51,725 nucleotides of DNA. It comes from Planctomycetota bacterium (GTDB taxonomy: Bacteria > Planctomycetota > UBA1135 > UBA2386). Below the pieces are notes generated by a model. That model saw only the letters and a program-made list of their open reading frames with translations. It had not been told where the DNA came from and ran no database searches. The DNA lies in NCBI GenBank assembly GCA_947444055.1, contig CANEYR010000022.1, positions 1 to 51,725 on the forward strand, in the 5' to 3' direction. How positions within the stretch are numbered: the stretch's first letter is position 1; each line of letters begins with the position of its first letter. The position numbers were made by a program, and so were the translations under genes. Shown in pieces: positions 15,839 through 23,618 of this stretch.

Positions 15839-16894
15839 ATGCGGTCCTTCGCACCTAACCACCTCGACCGCTTGATGTTCACGGCGGGCGATGTCGCCGC
15901 CTTGACCCAGCTGGCAGAGTCGCGTGGCAAGCAGGCTCTGTTCGTTCATCAGGTGCCCGAGAGCCTGCTTGCCTTGCGCAACGTCGCGATCATCGAGTCG
16001 AGTGAGTCGAGCAATCGGCTCGAAGGTGTTGTGGCACCGCGTGCGCGCATCGAGGCGGTTGTCTTGCGACCGACCGCAGCCAAGGATCGCGACGAACAGG
16101 AGATCGCCGGTTATCGGGACGCCCTGTCGCTGGTCCACGAGTCGCATGCGGCGATGCCGTTCTCTGCCAACGTGCTGCTGCAGTTGCACGGGCTGCTGTT
16201 TCGCTACCAACCTCGTCGTGGCGGCAGCCTGAAGCAGGGTGACAACGAGATTGTCGAGTACACGTCTGATGGCCAGCGACGTATCCGCTTTCAGCCGACG
16301 CCGGCTCTGCAGACGCCCGCGGCTCTCGACCAACTGGTCGCGGGCTACCACGACGCCGTTCGGCAGCGTGCCCTGCACCCGTTGGTTGCCGTTCCCCTCG
16401 CCATACTCGACTTCCTTTGCATCCATCCGTTCGACGACGGCAACGGGCGCGTCGCGAGGCTGCTGACCCTGCTACTGCTCTACCAGCACAGCTACGAAGT
16501 CGGTCGATACATCAGCCTTGAGCGAGTGATCGAGGACAGCAAGACGAGCTACTACGAGACGCTCCAGCACAGCTCACAGGGCTGGCACGAAGGCGCGCAC
16601 GACACCAAGCCGTGGATGCAGTACTTCTGGGGCGTGCTGCAGCGGGCGAGCCTCGAGTTCGAAGAGCGCGTCGGCGCTTTGGGCGAAGGCAGTGGTAAGA
16701 AGTCGGCTCGAATTCGCGCGGCGATCGATCGTCGCCGCGGGCCCTTCTCCAGCACCGACATCGAGCGCGACTGTCCCGGCATCAGCCACCAGATGGTCCG
16801 TCTCGTGCTCCGCCAGCTCCGCGACCAGAATCAGCTTCGCGTCGAGGGCAAAGGCCGCGGCGCGCGCTGGCACAAGAACGCCTCGGCGACCTAG
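15839..16894 (+). CDS. Fic-domain protein (AMPylase/NMPylase family) within the type I RM operon
   Basis: A 351-residue protein with a complete Fic active-site motif HPFDDGNGR at about 196-204; His196 is the catalytic base and Asp200 the probable metal ligand. The N-terminal inhibitory helix motif SxxxEG is present (Ser58, Glu62 in SSNRLEG), as in class II Fic proteins whose activity is self-restrained. A C-terminal winged-helix-like domain (about 285-345) may bind DNA or substrate. Family members transfer AMP or other nucleotide moieties to target proteins. It starts 96 bases after hsdR, beyond the palindrome, and ends six bases before hsdM, so it is inside the restriction operon. The target is unknown; modification of a restriction subunit or a host protein are both possible. 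Confidence 0.9.
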   Translation: MRSFAPNHLDRLMFTAGDVAALTQLAESRGKQALFVHQVPESLLALRNVAIIESSESSNRLEGVVAPRARIEAVVLRPTAAKDRDEQEIAGYRDALSLVHESHAAMPFSANVLLQLHGLLFRYQPRRGGSLKQGDNEIVEYTSDGQRRIRFQPTPALQTPAALDQLVAGYHDAVRQRALHPLVAVPLAILDFLCIHPFDDGNGRVARLLTLLLLYQHSYEVGRYISLERVIEDSKTSYYETLQHSSQGWHEGAHDTKPWMQYFWGVLQRASLEFEERVGALGEGSGKKSARIRAAIDRRRGPFSSTDIERDCPGISHQMVRLVLRQLRDQNQLRVEGKGRGARWHKNASAT

Positions 16895-16900
16895 GAACTC

Positions 16901-18454
16901 ATGCTCACCCCCGCGATGCGCAGCAAGATCAAGGCTCTCTGGGACCGCTTCTGGTCCGGGGGCATCGCCAATCCGTTGTCGGCGATCGAGCAGATCTCCT
17001 ACCTGCTGTTCCTCCGTCGGCTCGACGACGAGGACCGGCGGCGCGAGGAGAACGCGAAGTTCACGAAGCAGCGATACGAGTCCCTGTTCGCGGGCAGTTT
17101 CGAATGGGCGCCGAAGCAGAAGGTCGACAAGCAGACGCTGCGTTGGTCGAGCTTCCGCAACCTGCGCGGCGAAGACATGCTCTCGCTCGTTCGCGACAAG
17201 GTCTTCCCGTTCCTGCGCGCGCTCGGTGGCGAAGACCTGCCGTTCGCGGCGGCGATGAAGGATGCGGTGTTCTTGATTCCGAAGGCGTCCCTGCTGGTTG
17301 AGGCGCAAGGCCTCATCGACGACCTCTACGGCGAGATCGAGCGCGAGCGGCAGCAGGGGCAGACGTTCCACGACACGCAGGGCGACCTTTACGAGCATCT
17401 GCTGGCCGAGATCGCGACCGCTGGCAAGAACGGTCAGTTCCGTACGCCGCGCCACCTGATCCAGATGATCGTCGAGATCGTCGATCCGAAGCTCGGCGAG
17501 ATGGTCTGCGATCCGGCCTGCGGCACCGGCGGCTTCCTGCTCGGCGCCTACCAGCACATCCTCGCCGCGCACACGAGCCCGGCCCAACGCTGGCGCGACG
17601 AGGTCGGGTTCGAGCGCGGGATCGGCGACAAGCTGAAGGACAAGCGGCAGTGGGACACCTTGCGCAATCGCACGTGCTATGGGTTCGACTTCGACACGAC
17701 GATGGTGCGCGTCGGTCTGATGAACCTGATGCTGCACGGCATGGACCAGCCCAAGCTGGCCTATGGCGACACGCTCAGCAAGCGCTTCGAGGAACAGGAT
17801 CGCTACGACGTGGTGCTCGCCAATCCGCCGTTCAAGGGCAGCATCGACAAGGGCGACATCAGCGAGCGGCTGCACCTGGCGACGACGAAGACGGAGCTGC
17901 TGTTCGTCGAGCGCATCCTCGATCTGCTGCGCATCGGTGGGCGCGCGGGGGTGATCGTGCCGGACGGGGTGCTGTTCGGTTCGTCGAAGGCGCACAAGGC
18001 GCTGCGCGAGAAGTTGCTGGCGGAAGCGGAACTGCAAGCGGTGGTGTCGATGCCGGGTGGCGTGTTTCGGCCCTATGCGGGGGTGAGCACGGCGGTGATT
18101 GTGTTCGTCAAGGGCGGCGTGACGGAGCACGTTTGGTTCTATGACATGGAGCAGGACGGCTTCTCGCTCGACGACAAGCGAGAGAAGCTGGGGGAGGGGG
18201 AGAACGACATCCCCGACGTGATCGCGAAGTGGCGGGCACGGGATCCGAAGAAGGATCTGGATCGCACGGCGAAGGCGTTCTGCGTGCCGGTGGCGGAGAT
18301 CCGGGCGCAGGGCTGTGACCTGTCGGTCAATCGCTACAAGCAGGTGAAGTACGAGGCGGTGGAGTACGAGGCGCCGAAGGTGATCCTGGCGAAGTTGCGG
18401 GCGATCGAGAAGGAGATCGCGGTGGGGTTGGGTCGCTTGGAGGGGATGCTGTGA
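16901..18454 (+). CDS. hsdM: type I modification methyltransferase M subunit (HsdM)
   Basis: A 517-residue adenine-N6 DNA methyltransferase subunit. A short HsdM N-terminal helical domain (residues 5-150) precedes the Rossmann-fold methylase. The S-adenosylmethionine motif I is DPACGTGGF starting at residue 204, and the catalytic motif IV is NPPF at 308-311. It works with HsdS to methylate the recognition sequence and with HsdR to form the restriction complex. The ATG at 16901 is six bases after the fic stop. The TGA at 18452-18454 overlaps the ATG of hsdS by one base, so the two are translationally coupled. Confidence 0.95.
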   Translation: MLTPAMRSKIKALWDRFWSGGIANPLSAIEQISYLLFLRRLDDEDRRREENAKFTKQRYESLFAGSFEWAPKQKVDKQTLRWSSFRNLRGEDMLSLVRDKVFPFLRALGGEDLPFAAAMKDAVFLIPKASLLVEAQGLIDDLYGEIERERQQGQTFHDTQGDLYEHLLAEIATAGKNGQFRTPRHLIQMIVEIVDPKLGEMVCDPACGTGGFLLGAYQHILAAHTSPAQRWRDEVGFERGIGDKLKDKRQWDTLRNRTCYGFDFDTTMVRVGLMNLMLHGMDQPKLAYGDTLSKRFEEQDRYDVVLANPPFKGSIDKGDISERLHLATTKTELLFVERILDLLRIGGRAGVIVPDGVLFGSSKAHKALREKLLAEAELQAVVSMPGGVFRPYAGVSTAVIVFVKGGVTEHVWFYDMEQDGFSLDDKREKLGEGENDIPDVIAKWRARDPKKDLDRTAKAFCVPVAEIRAQGCDLSVNRYKQVKYEAVEYEAPKVILAKLRAIEKEIAVGLGRLEGML

Positions 18455-19674
18455 TGAGTGGCTTGCAGTTGGTCCCTCTGGGCAGCGTTTTCGAGATTCA
18501 GCTAGGCAAGATGTTGGATGGCAAGTCGACGGCGGGCGATCGATTCCCGTACCTCGCCAATCGCAATGTGCAGTGGGGCACCTGCGACATCACGGACCTC
18601 CCAACCATGTTGTTCACACTGGAGGATCGCGAGCGATTTGCGCTTCGACCTGGCGACCTGCTTGTGTGCGAGGGCGGCGAAGTTGGCCGGACTGCGATTT
18701 GGAGAGGTGAACGCAGCGACTGTTACTTCCAGAAGGCCGTTCATCGCCTGCGAGCTCGATTGGGGCAGGTGGTGCCTGAGTTCGGCCTTCGCTATATGCA
18801 ATGGGCGGCTTCGCGTGGCGTCTTCGCCAGACTCACCACATCTACAAGCATCGCGCACCTGACGAAGGAGAAGCTAGAGATCGCGCCTTTCCCACTACCC
18901 GCAATGAGCGTGCAGCGCCGCATCGCGGCCCTCCTCGACGAAGCCGACGCTCTGCGCCGCAATCGCCGCGAGTCACGCAAGCTGCTCGACGACCTGCTCC
19001 GCGCGACGTTCCACGACCTCTTCGGCGACCCGATCACGAACCCGAAGGGTTGGCCGACCGTTCGGCTGGACGAGGTTGCGGACATCGCCAGTGGGGTCAC
19101 GAAGGGCCGCAAGTTTGCCGGCCAACAAACAGTGACTGTGCCCTACATGCGGGTGGCCAACGTTCAGGATGGCTACCTCCGACTCGACGAGGTGAAGGAG
19201 ATCGAAGTTCTTCCGACGGATGTCGAGGCATGTCGATTGCGAGCGGGCGACGTGCTTCTCACCGAGGGCGGCGATCCTGACAAGTTGGGCCGCGGGGCCG
19301 TATGGGGTGGTCAGATCGACCCGTGCATCCACCAGAACCACATCTTCCGAGTTCGGTGCAGGATTGACCGGCTGCTGCCTGACTTTGCCAGCGCCATCCT
19401 CGGCAGCGAATTGGGCAAACGCTACTTCCTCCGATCCGCGAAGCAGACGACGGGGATCGCTTCCATCAACATGACCCAACTTCGTGGAGCGCCGATTCTG
19501 CTGCCGTCGATCCAGCATCAAGCCAAGTTCGCCGCAGTGGTGGCTTCGATCCGCGCCAGCGAGGCCGAACAGCAAGCAGCGGGCGCTGAAGCCGATCGTC
19601 TGTTCTCCTCGCTGGTGCATTCATGCTTCGCACAACCGTCGGAGGCAAAGGAGCAAGTGCCAGATGGGGTCTGA
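18454..19674 (+). CDS. hsdS: type I restriction specificity subunit (HsdS)
   Basis: A 406-residue protein with two target-recognition domains separated by a helical spacer, as in all HsdS proteins. The first runs from residue 1 to about 145, beginning LQLVPLGSVFEIQLGK. The spacer helix includes RRIAALLDEADALRRNRRES. The second starts at WPTVRLDEVADIASGVTKGR and ends before a second spacer helix near the C-terminus. The GTG at 18451 is an alternative start one codon earlier. The gene overlaps hsdM by one base and the next gene by 11 bases. Both recognition domains look intact, so a bipartite recognition site is expected. Confidence 0.92.
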   Translation: MSGLQLVPLGSVFEIQLGKMLDGKSTAGDRFPYLANRNVQWGTCDITDLPTMLFTLEDRERFALRPGDLLVCEGGEVGRTAIWRGERSDCYFQKAVHRLRARLGQVVPEFGLRYMQWAASRGVFARLTTSTSIAHLTKEKLEIAPFPLPAMSVQRRIAALLDEADALRRNRRESRKLLDDLLRATFHDLFGDPITNPKGWPTVRLDEVADIASGVTKGRKFAGQQTVTVPYMRVANVQDGYLRLDEVKEIEVLPTDVEACRLRAGDVLLTEGGDPDKLGRGAVWGGQIDPCIHQNHIFRVRCRIDRLLPDFASAILGSELGKRYFLRSAKQTTGIASINMTQLRGAPILLPSIQHQAKFAAVVASIRASEAEQQAAGAEADRLFSSLVHSCFAQPSEAKEQVPDGV

Positions 19675-20770
19675 TTCGCTGCCGCCGTCCAAACCAGCTT
19701 CTGAGCCCGCTTCCGCGCCGGCGCGCGGTCAAGGATTCGAGCGAGACCGAGACCCGTTGGACGCACGCACGCGGATTCGATTCGCGATGCGAGACCAACA
19801 GATTCCCGGGCCACGAGGAAAGGAGATGCTCGCTGGCGAGCATCGCTTTCGAGTAGTGCGGAATCGCATCTTCGCGAGACCGGCCGCTGAGTCATTCCAC
19901 GAGTTCTTGGTCTTCTGGCTCAAGTGCACGTTCGGCGACTCGTGGCACCGAAAGCACCGCTTGGCGCAGCCGGCGGATCGCCACGTTGTGATGCGGTGGA
20001 TTCTCGCGTGGCACGAACTCGCACTCCGCACTCTCCCTCTCGATCACCGTGCCGGCGAAGTCCGTGCGGCAGTGCCCACCGGCGAAGTGCTCGCGCTCCT
20101 CGTCCTTGCTGACGACCTATACCGGTTGCACCTTGCTGATGCGTTACCGCCGGACCTGGTTGTGCGATTGCGAGACGCGGGCAAGTACCAAGGTGCCAGG
20201 TACGAGGTCGCGGTGGCGGCTGTCTTCGTGCGCGCCGGTTGCAGCGTGAACTGGACTACGGCAGCCAATCACCTCACGTGTGAGTTCACAGCCAAGTTCG
20301 ATAGTGGCGAGGTCGTCGCTGTGGAAGCGAAGAGCCGACACCGGGAGGGGGTGTTGCACCAACGCGGCGCGGCTCCCGCCGATTGGAGTGCCGACGTGGA
20401 CAACCTGTATCGGAAGGCGCAGCGCAAGGATCCGGACGGCCACCCGCTCGTGGTGTTCCTCGACGTGAATCGTCCTCACGAACCTGGAGCTATGCAGGTT
20501 GGTCAGAAGCAATGGCACAAGGACATTGGCGCGATGTTCCGCTCGAGGCTCCGACGCAAACCGGAGAACACGCCAGAAAGCCCGATGGCAGTTTCACTCG
20601 TCGTCGTCACCAACTGGTCGTGGCACTTGGAGGGCTCCGCTCACGCGACAGAAGGAGAGTTTCTCGCGATCGAGCCAGAGTGGCCGGCAAGGCGAGTTCC
20701 CGCACGAGTAGTGCAGGGCGAGTTGCTCAACGCACTGACGTTCTACGGAGTCCTGCCGGCAAACGAGTAG
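19664..20770 (+). CDS. putative PD-(D/E)XK nuclease-like protein coupled to the type I RM operon
   Basis: A 368-residue protein, not a standard restriction subunit. The N-terminal half is helical (for example LALRTLPLDHRAGEVRAAV). The C-terminal half has a pattern fitting the PD-(D/E)XK nuclease fold: a helix with Glu (GARYEVAVAAVFVRAGCSV), then CEFTAKFDSGEVVAVEAKSR, in which Glu207 and Glu221-x-Lys223 are the predicted catalytic residues. The ATG at 19664 overlaps the 3' end of hsdS by 11 bases and is preceded ten bases upstream by AAGGAG, making it the last gene of the operon. An extra nuclease or a regulator with a decayed nuclease fold are both possible. Translation is well supported; the enzymatic role is inferred. 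Confidence 0.75.
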   Translation: MGSDSLPPSKPASEPASAPARGQGFERDRDPLDARTRIRFAMRDQQIPGPRGKEMLAGEHRFRVVRNRIFARPAAESFHEFLVFWLKCTFGDSWHRKHRLAQPADRHVVMRWILAWHELALRTLPLDHRAGEVRAAVPTGEVLALLVLADDLYRLHLADALPPDLVVRLRDAGKYQGARYEVAVAAVFVRAGCSVNWTTAANHLTCEFTAKFDSGEVVAVEAKSRHREGVLHQRGAAPADWSADVDNLYRKAQRKDPDGHPLVVFLDVNRPHEPGAMQVGQKQWHKDIGAMFRSRLRRKPENTPESPMAVSLVVVTNWSWHLEGSAHATEGEFLAIEPEWPARRVPARVVQGELLNALTFYGVLPANE

Positions 20771-20779
20771 GCGCCATGG

Positions 20780-21100
20780 TCACGGCAAGAACTTGTGCGC
20801 GTCCTTCAGCTTCGTCGGCAGATACTCGTCGATGACGAAGTTCAAGCCGTGCTTCGCGAGCGCCTGCTGCTCGGCGCGTCGCCGCCGCCGTCACCAGCCG
20901 ACCCGGATCGTGTTGTCTTGCCGTCGTCAGCCGCGGCACGGCGAGCCACAGCACTGTGTCCGCTGGGTAGTCCACGACCGCGTCGCCAAGAACGGCATTG
21001 CCGCCTTGCACGACTCGTCGAGTGGCTCTTTGGGCGAGGCGCCGCCAAGGCCGCCAAGGCCGCAGTTGGCCCGCCAGGATCGGCTTGAAGTGCGGGACTT
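20780..21100 (-). pseudogene. decayed minus-strand gene remnant
   Basis: A minus-strand frame ending at the TGA at 20782-20780 reads EQQALAKHGLNFVIDEYLPT and KLKDAHKFLP, which looks like a genuine protein C-terminus, but it is open only to an in-frame stop at 20893-20891. Upstream, a different frame contains VDYPADTVLWLAVPRLTTAR and VPHFKPILAG, suggesting the same gene with one or more frameshifts. No family was recognised. It fills the 333-base space between the restriction operon and the small regulator at 21104. Confidence 0.3.
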
Positions 21101-21103
21101 GGA

Positions 21104-21283
21104 CTAACGCTTCTTCGCGATCAGCAGCTTGTCCAGTTTGGCCCTCGTCTTGATCGACTCCTCGCTGCGCGTCAGAGCTTTGCTGATGGCCTGCATGCTC
21201 ATGCCCTTCGCCGCCAACTGGTGCAGCTTGGCAATCTCGTTGGGGGTCCATGGTTGGCGATGGCGTTCGAAGCGTTCAGTCAT
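21104..21283 (-). CDS. small SANT/Myb-like helix-turn-helix protein
   Basis: A 59-residue basic protein. The sequence RQPWTPNEIAKLHQLAAKGM, continuing MQAISKALTRSEESIKTRA, is a single helix-turn-helix of the SANT/Myb-like or sigma-region-4-like type seen in many short bacterial proteins annotated as DNA-binding. The frame extends upstream to 21322, but the ATG at 21283 starts the compact domain. It is divergent from the helicase gene at 21450, with 166 bases between them, and could regulate it; this is conjecture. Confidence 0.65.
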   Translation of the reverse strand: MTERFERHRQPWTPNEIAKLHQLAAKGMSMQAISKALTRSEESIKTRAKLDKLLIAKKR

Positions 21284-21449
21284 GGGGTCCTCAGTTCGGG
21301 GCTTTGACGGGTGCCGATGCATTGACGTGCAGCGGCGAGGGCGAGCAGTGACGGCACGCTAGCGGTTTCGGGGTTCGTCCGCGACGAAGGCTTGGCGGCC
21401 CAACACCGACTGTGGCGTCTGCGCCCGCCGTCGGCACACTGCTCGCCCG

Positions 21450-22985
21450 ATGCAGCTCCGTCCGTACCAACAGACCGCGATCACCAATGTGCGCGAGGCC
21501 TACCAGAAGGGGCATCGCGCGGTGTTGGTGGTGATGCCGACCGGCACCGGCAAGACGGTGCTGTTCGCCGAGATCGCGCGGCTCGCCAAGGGGCCGGTGC
21601 TGGTGCTGGCCCACCGCCAGGAACTGGTCGAGCAGGCGCGTGAGAAGATCGCCGCGTGGTGCAACGACGTGGTCGCCGTCGAGATGGCGCATCGCCGCGA
21701 CTTCACGCGGCCCGACGGTTCGCGGCCGAAGATCACCGTCGCCAGCATCCAGACTTTGCGGGCGCGGCTGCAGGACGTGCCGAAGGACGCCTTCAAGATC
21801 GTCATCGTCGACGAAGCGCACCACGCCACCGCCGACTCGTACCGCGCGGTGCTGAGCCACTTCTCGGCCTGGCTGCTCGGCGTCACCGCGACGCCTGATC
21901 GCAGCGACCGCGTGCCGCTCGGCGAGATCTTCTCGGTGGTGGCGTTCGAGTACGACATGCGCGCCGCGATCCGCGATGGCTGGCTGTGCCCGATCCGTTC
22001 GTTCTTGGTGCAGACCAAGGCCGACTTCTCGAACGTGCGCAAGGTCGCCGGCGAGCTGGCGACGCGCGACGTCGAAGCGATTCTCAACCAGGATCTGCAC
22101 CTCGCGGAGATGGCGACGCCGATCCGGCGCGAACGCGGCGACCGCCAGACCATCGTCTTTGCGGCGTCGGTCGCGCACGCGCACGCGCTGACGCGGGTGC
22201 TGAACGAGCAGGCCGGCTCGCCGACGTTCGCCGCGGCTCTCGATGGCACTACCGCCTTCGAACAGCGCGCGCCGGTGCTGCAGCAGTTCCGGAGCCGTGA
22301 GATCTCGGTGCTGGTCAACTGCTCGCTGTTCACCGAAGGCTTCGACGTGCCAGGCATCGCACTGGTCGCGATTGCGCGGCCGGTGTTGTCGCGTTCGTTC
22401 TACGCGCAGATGGTCGGCCGCGGCACGCGCCCGGCCAAAGGCAAGCACGACCTGCTGGTGCTCGACTTCGTGCCCAGCAACTGCCGTCATTCGCTGGCGC
22501 AGGCCGTCGACATCTTTGCCGGCGGCGACGACGAGCTGCTGGCGATGGCGCGGCGCATCACCGCGGCGGCCAGCGCCGCGGGCGAGGCAATCGCGCTCGA
22601 ACTAGCGATGGAGCTGGCGCAACAAGAACGGGAAGCGCAGCAGACCGACGTTGTCTACCAACTGCGGCAGCGCGATCCGTTCGCCGTGGTCGGCATCGAC
22701 CTCGGCAAGCACCGGCGGCGGCACGAGGACGGCGAACGCGCCAATGCCGAACAGCTCGAGTTCTTCCGCCGTCTTGGCCTGCCGATCGACGACGTGGCCA
22801 AGCTGTCGCTGCGGCAGGCGGAGGCGCTGCGCGAGCAGTTGCTCGAACGCAAGGCGGTGGGGCTGTGCACGCCAAAGCAGGCGAAGCAGCTGGTGGCGAT
22901 GGGGGTCGATCCGCGCGATCTCTACTACGACCAGGCGCAGGAACTGCTGCGCGAGGCGAAGGCGCGGCGGCGGCACTCTGAGTGA
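21450..22985 (+). CDS. superfamily 2 DEAD/DEAH-box helicase
   Basis: A 511-residue SSL2-like ATP-dependent helicase. All main motifs are visible: Q-like LRPYQQTAI, Walker A TGTGKT (Lys35), DEAH at 121-124, TATPDR at 146-151, NCSLFTEGFDVP (motif V) and QMVGRGTRPAKGK (motif VI). Residues after about 345 form a helical C-terminal extension with no recognised nuclease or methylase domain. The closest broad relatives are the standalone helicases related to HsdR motors and defence-system helicases, so its place 0.7 kb after a restriction operon fits an accessory role; DNA repair is the alternative. The ATG at 21450 starts exactly at the first helicase motif. Confidence 0.9.
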   Translation: MQLRPYQQTAITNVREAYQKGHRAVLVVMPTGTGKTVLFAEIARLAKGPVLVLAHRQELVEQAREKIAAWCNDVVAVEMAHRRDFTRPDGSRPKITVASIQTLRARLQDVPKDAFKIVIVDEAHHATADSYRAVLSHFSAWLLGVTATPDRSDRVPLGEIFSVVAFEYDMRAAIRDGWLCPIRSFLVQTKADFSNVRKVAGELATRDVEAILNQDLHLAEMATPIRRERGDRQTIVFAASVAHAHALTRVLNEQAGSPTFAAALDGTTAFEQRAPVLQQFRSREISVLVNCSLFTEGFDVPGIALVAIARPVLSRSFYAQMVGRGTRPAKGKHDLLVLDFVPSNCRHSLAQAVDIFAGGDDELLAMARRITAAASAAGEAIALELAMELAQQEREAQQTDVVYQLRQRDPFAVVGIDLGKHRRRHEDGERANAEQLEFFRRLGLPIDDVAKLSLRQAEALREQLLERKAVGLCTPKQAKQLVAMGVDPRDLYYDQAQELLREAKARRRHSE

Positions 22986-23004
22986 GTCGGCGGGCAGCGA
23001 GCGG

Positions 23005-23491
23005 ACGCCTGGCAGCTCCAGGGCAACTCGTGGTCGTCGGTCCCCGGGCCGCAGCCGCCGTGGGGCGTCGAGGCCGCGGTTGCGTTCGACGACGCGCGCG
23101 GCGAACTGGTGCTGTTCGGCGGCTTCGGCGTGGGCTCTCCCCATCCCTACCTCGACGACACTTGGGAGTGGGACGGTACGAACTGGCAGTTGTCCGCAGT
23201 GGCGCCTGGGCCGTTGGGGCGCCACGCGGCGAGGATGGCATTCGATCCGGTGGGGCACCGGTGTCGCTCGGTCCGGTCGGCATGCCGGGCTGCGATCTGC
23301 TGGTGCCGATCGACGTCGCCGAGTTGCGGCTCGCGGTCGCGGGCAGCGCCGAATGGTCGGTCGTGATTCCGAACGTGCCGACGTTCGCCGGTGCGGTGTT
23401 CCGCCAGCAGGCGTTCGTGTTCGACGTCGCCGCCAATCCGCTCGGCCTGACCAACAGCAACGCGATCACCGCGACGCTCGGCGTGCGCTGA
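23005..23491 (+). pseudogene. kelch-repeat secreted protein remnant with internal deletion
   Basis: The sequence reads WQLQGNSWSSVPGPQPPWG, then AVAFDDARGELVLFGGFG and LDDTWEWDGTNWQ: one and a half kelch repeats. At about 23262 the frame shifts, and the rest reads SLGPVGMPGCDLLVPIDV...FRQQAFVFDVAANPLGL, the C-terminal domain typical of secreted proteins of this lineage, ending at the TGA at 23489-23491. The signal peptide and most repeats are missing and the two pieces are in different frames, so this is a degraded gene shortened by deletion. It starts right after the helicase stop. Confidence 0.6.
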
Positions 23492-23618
23492 ACGGCCACC
23501 TGGTCGGGGCACCGCTCGCGCCTTGACGCCGCGAGCACGATGGCCGCGCGCGGCGACCCAGCTAGACTCCCGTCAGCACATTCGCGTGCGTTCGGCCGCG
23601 AACCGTCCTTGGTCCCCT

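Noticed and set aside
16574-18130. 518-codon minus-strand frame opposite hsdM and fic
   Set aside because: The opposite strand has intact methyltransferase and Fic motifs; the antisense translation is low-complexity and has no independent support.
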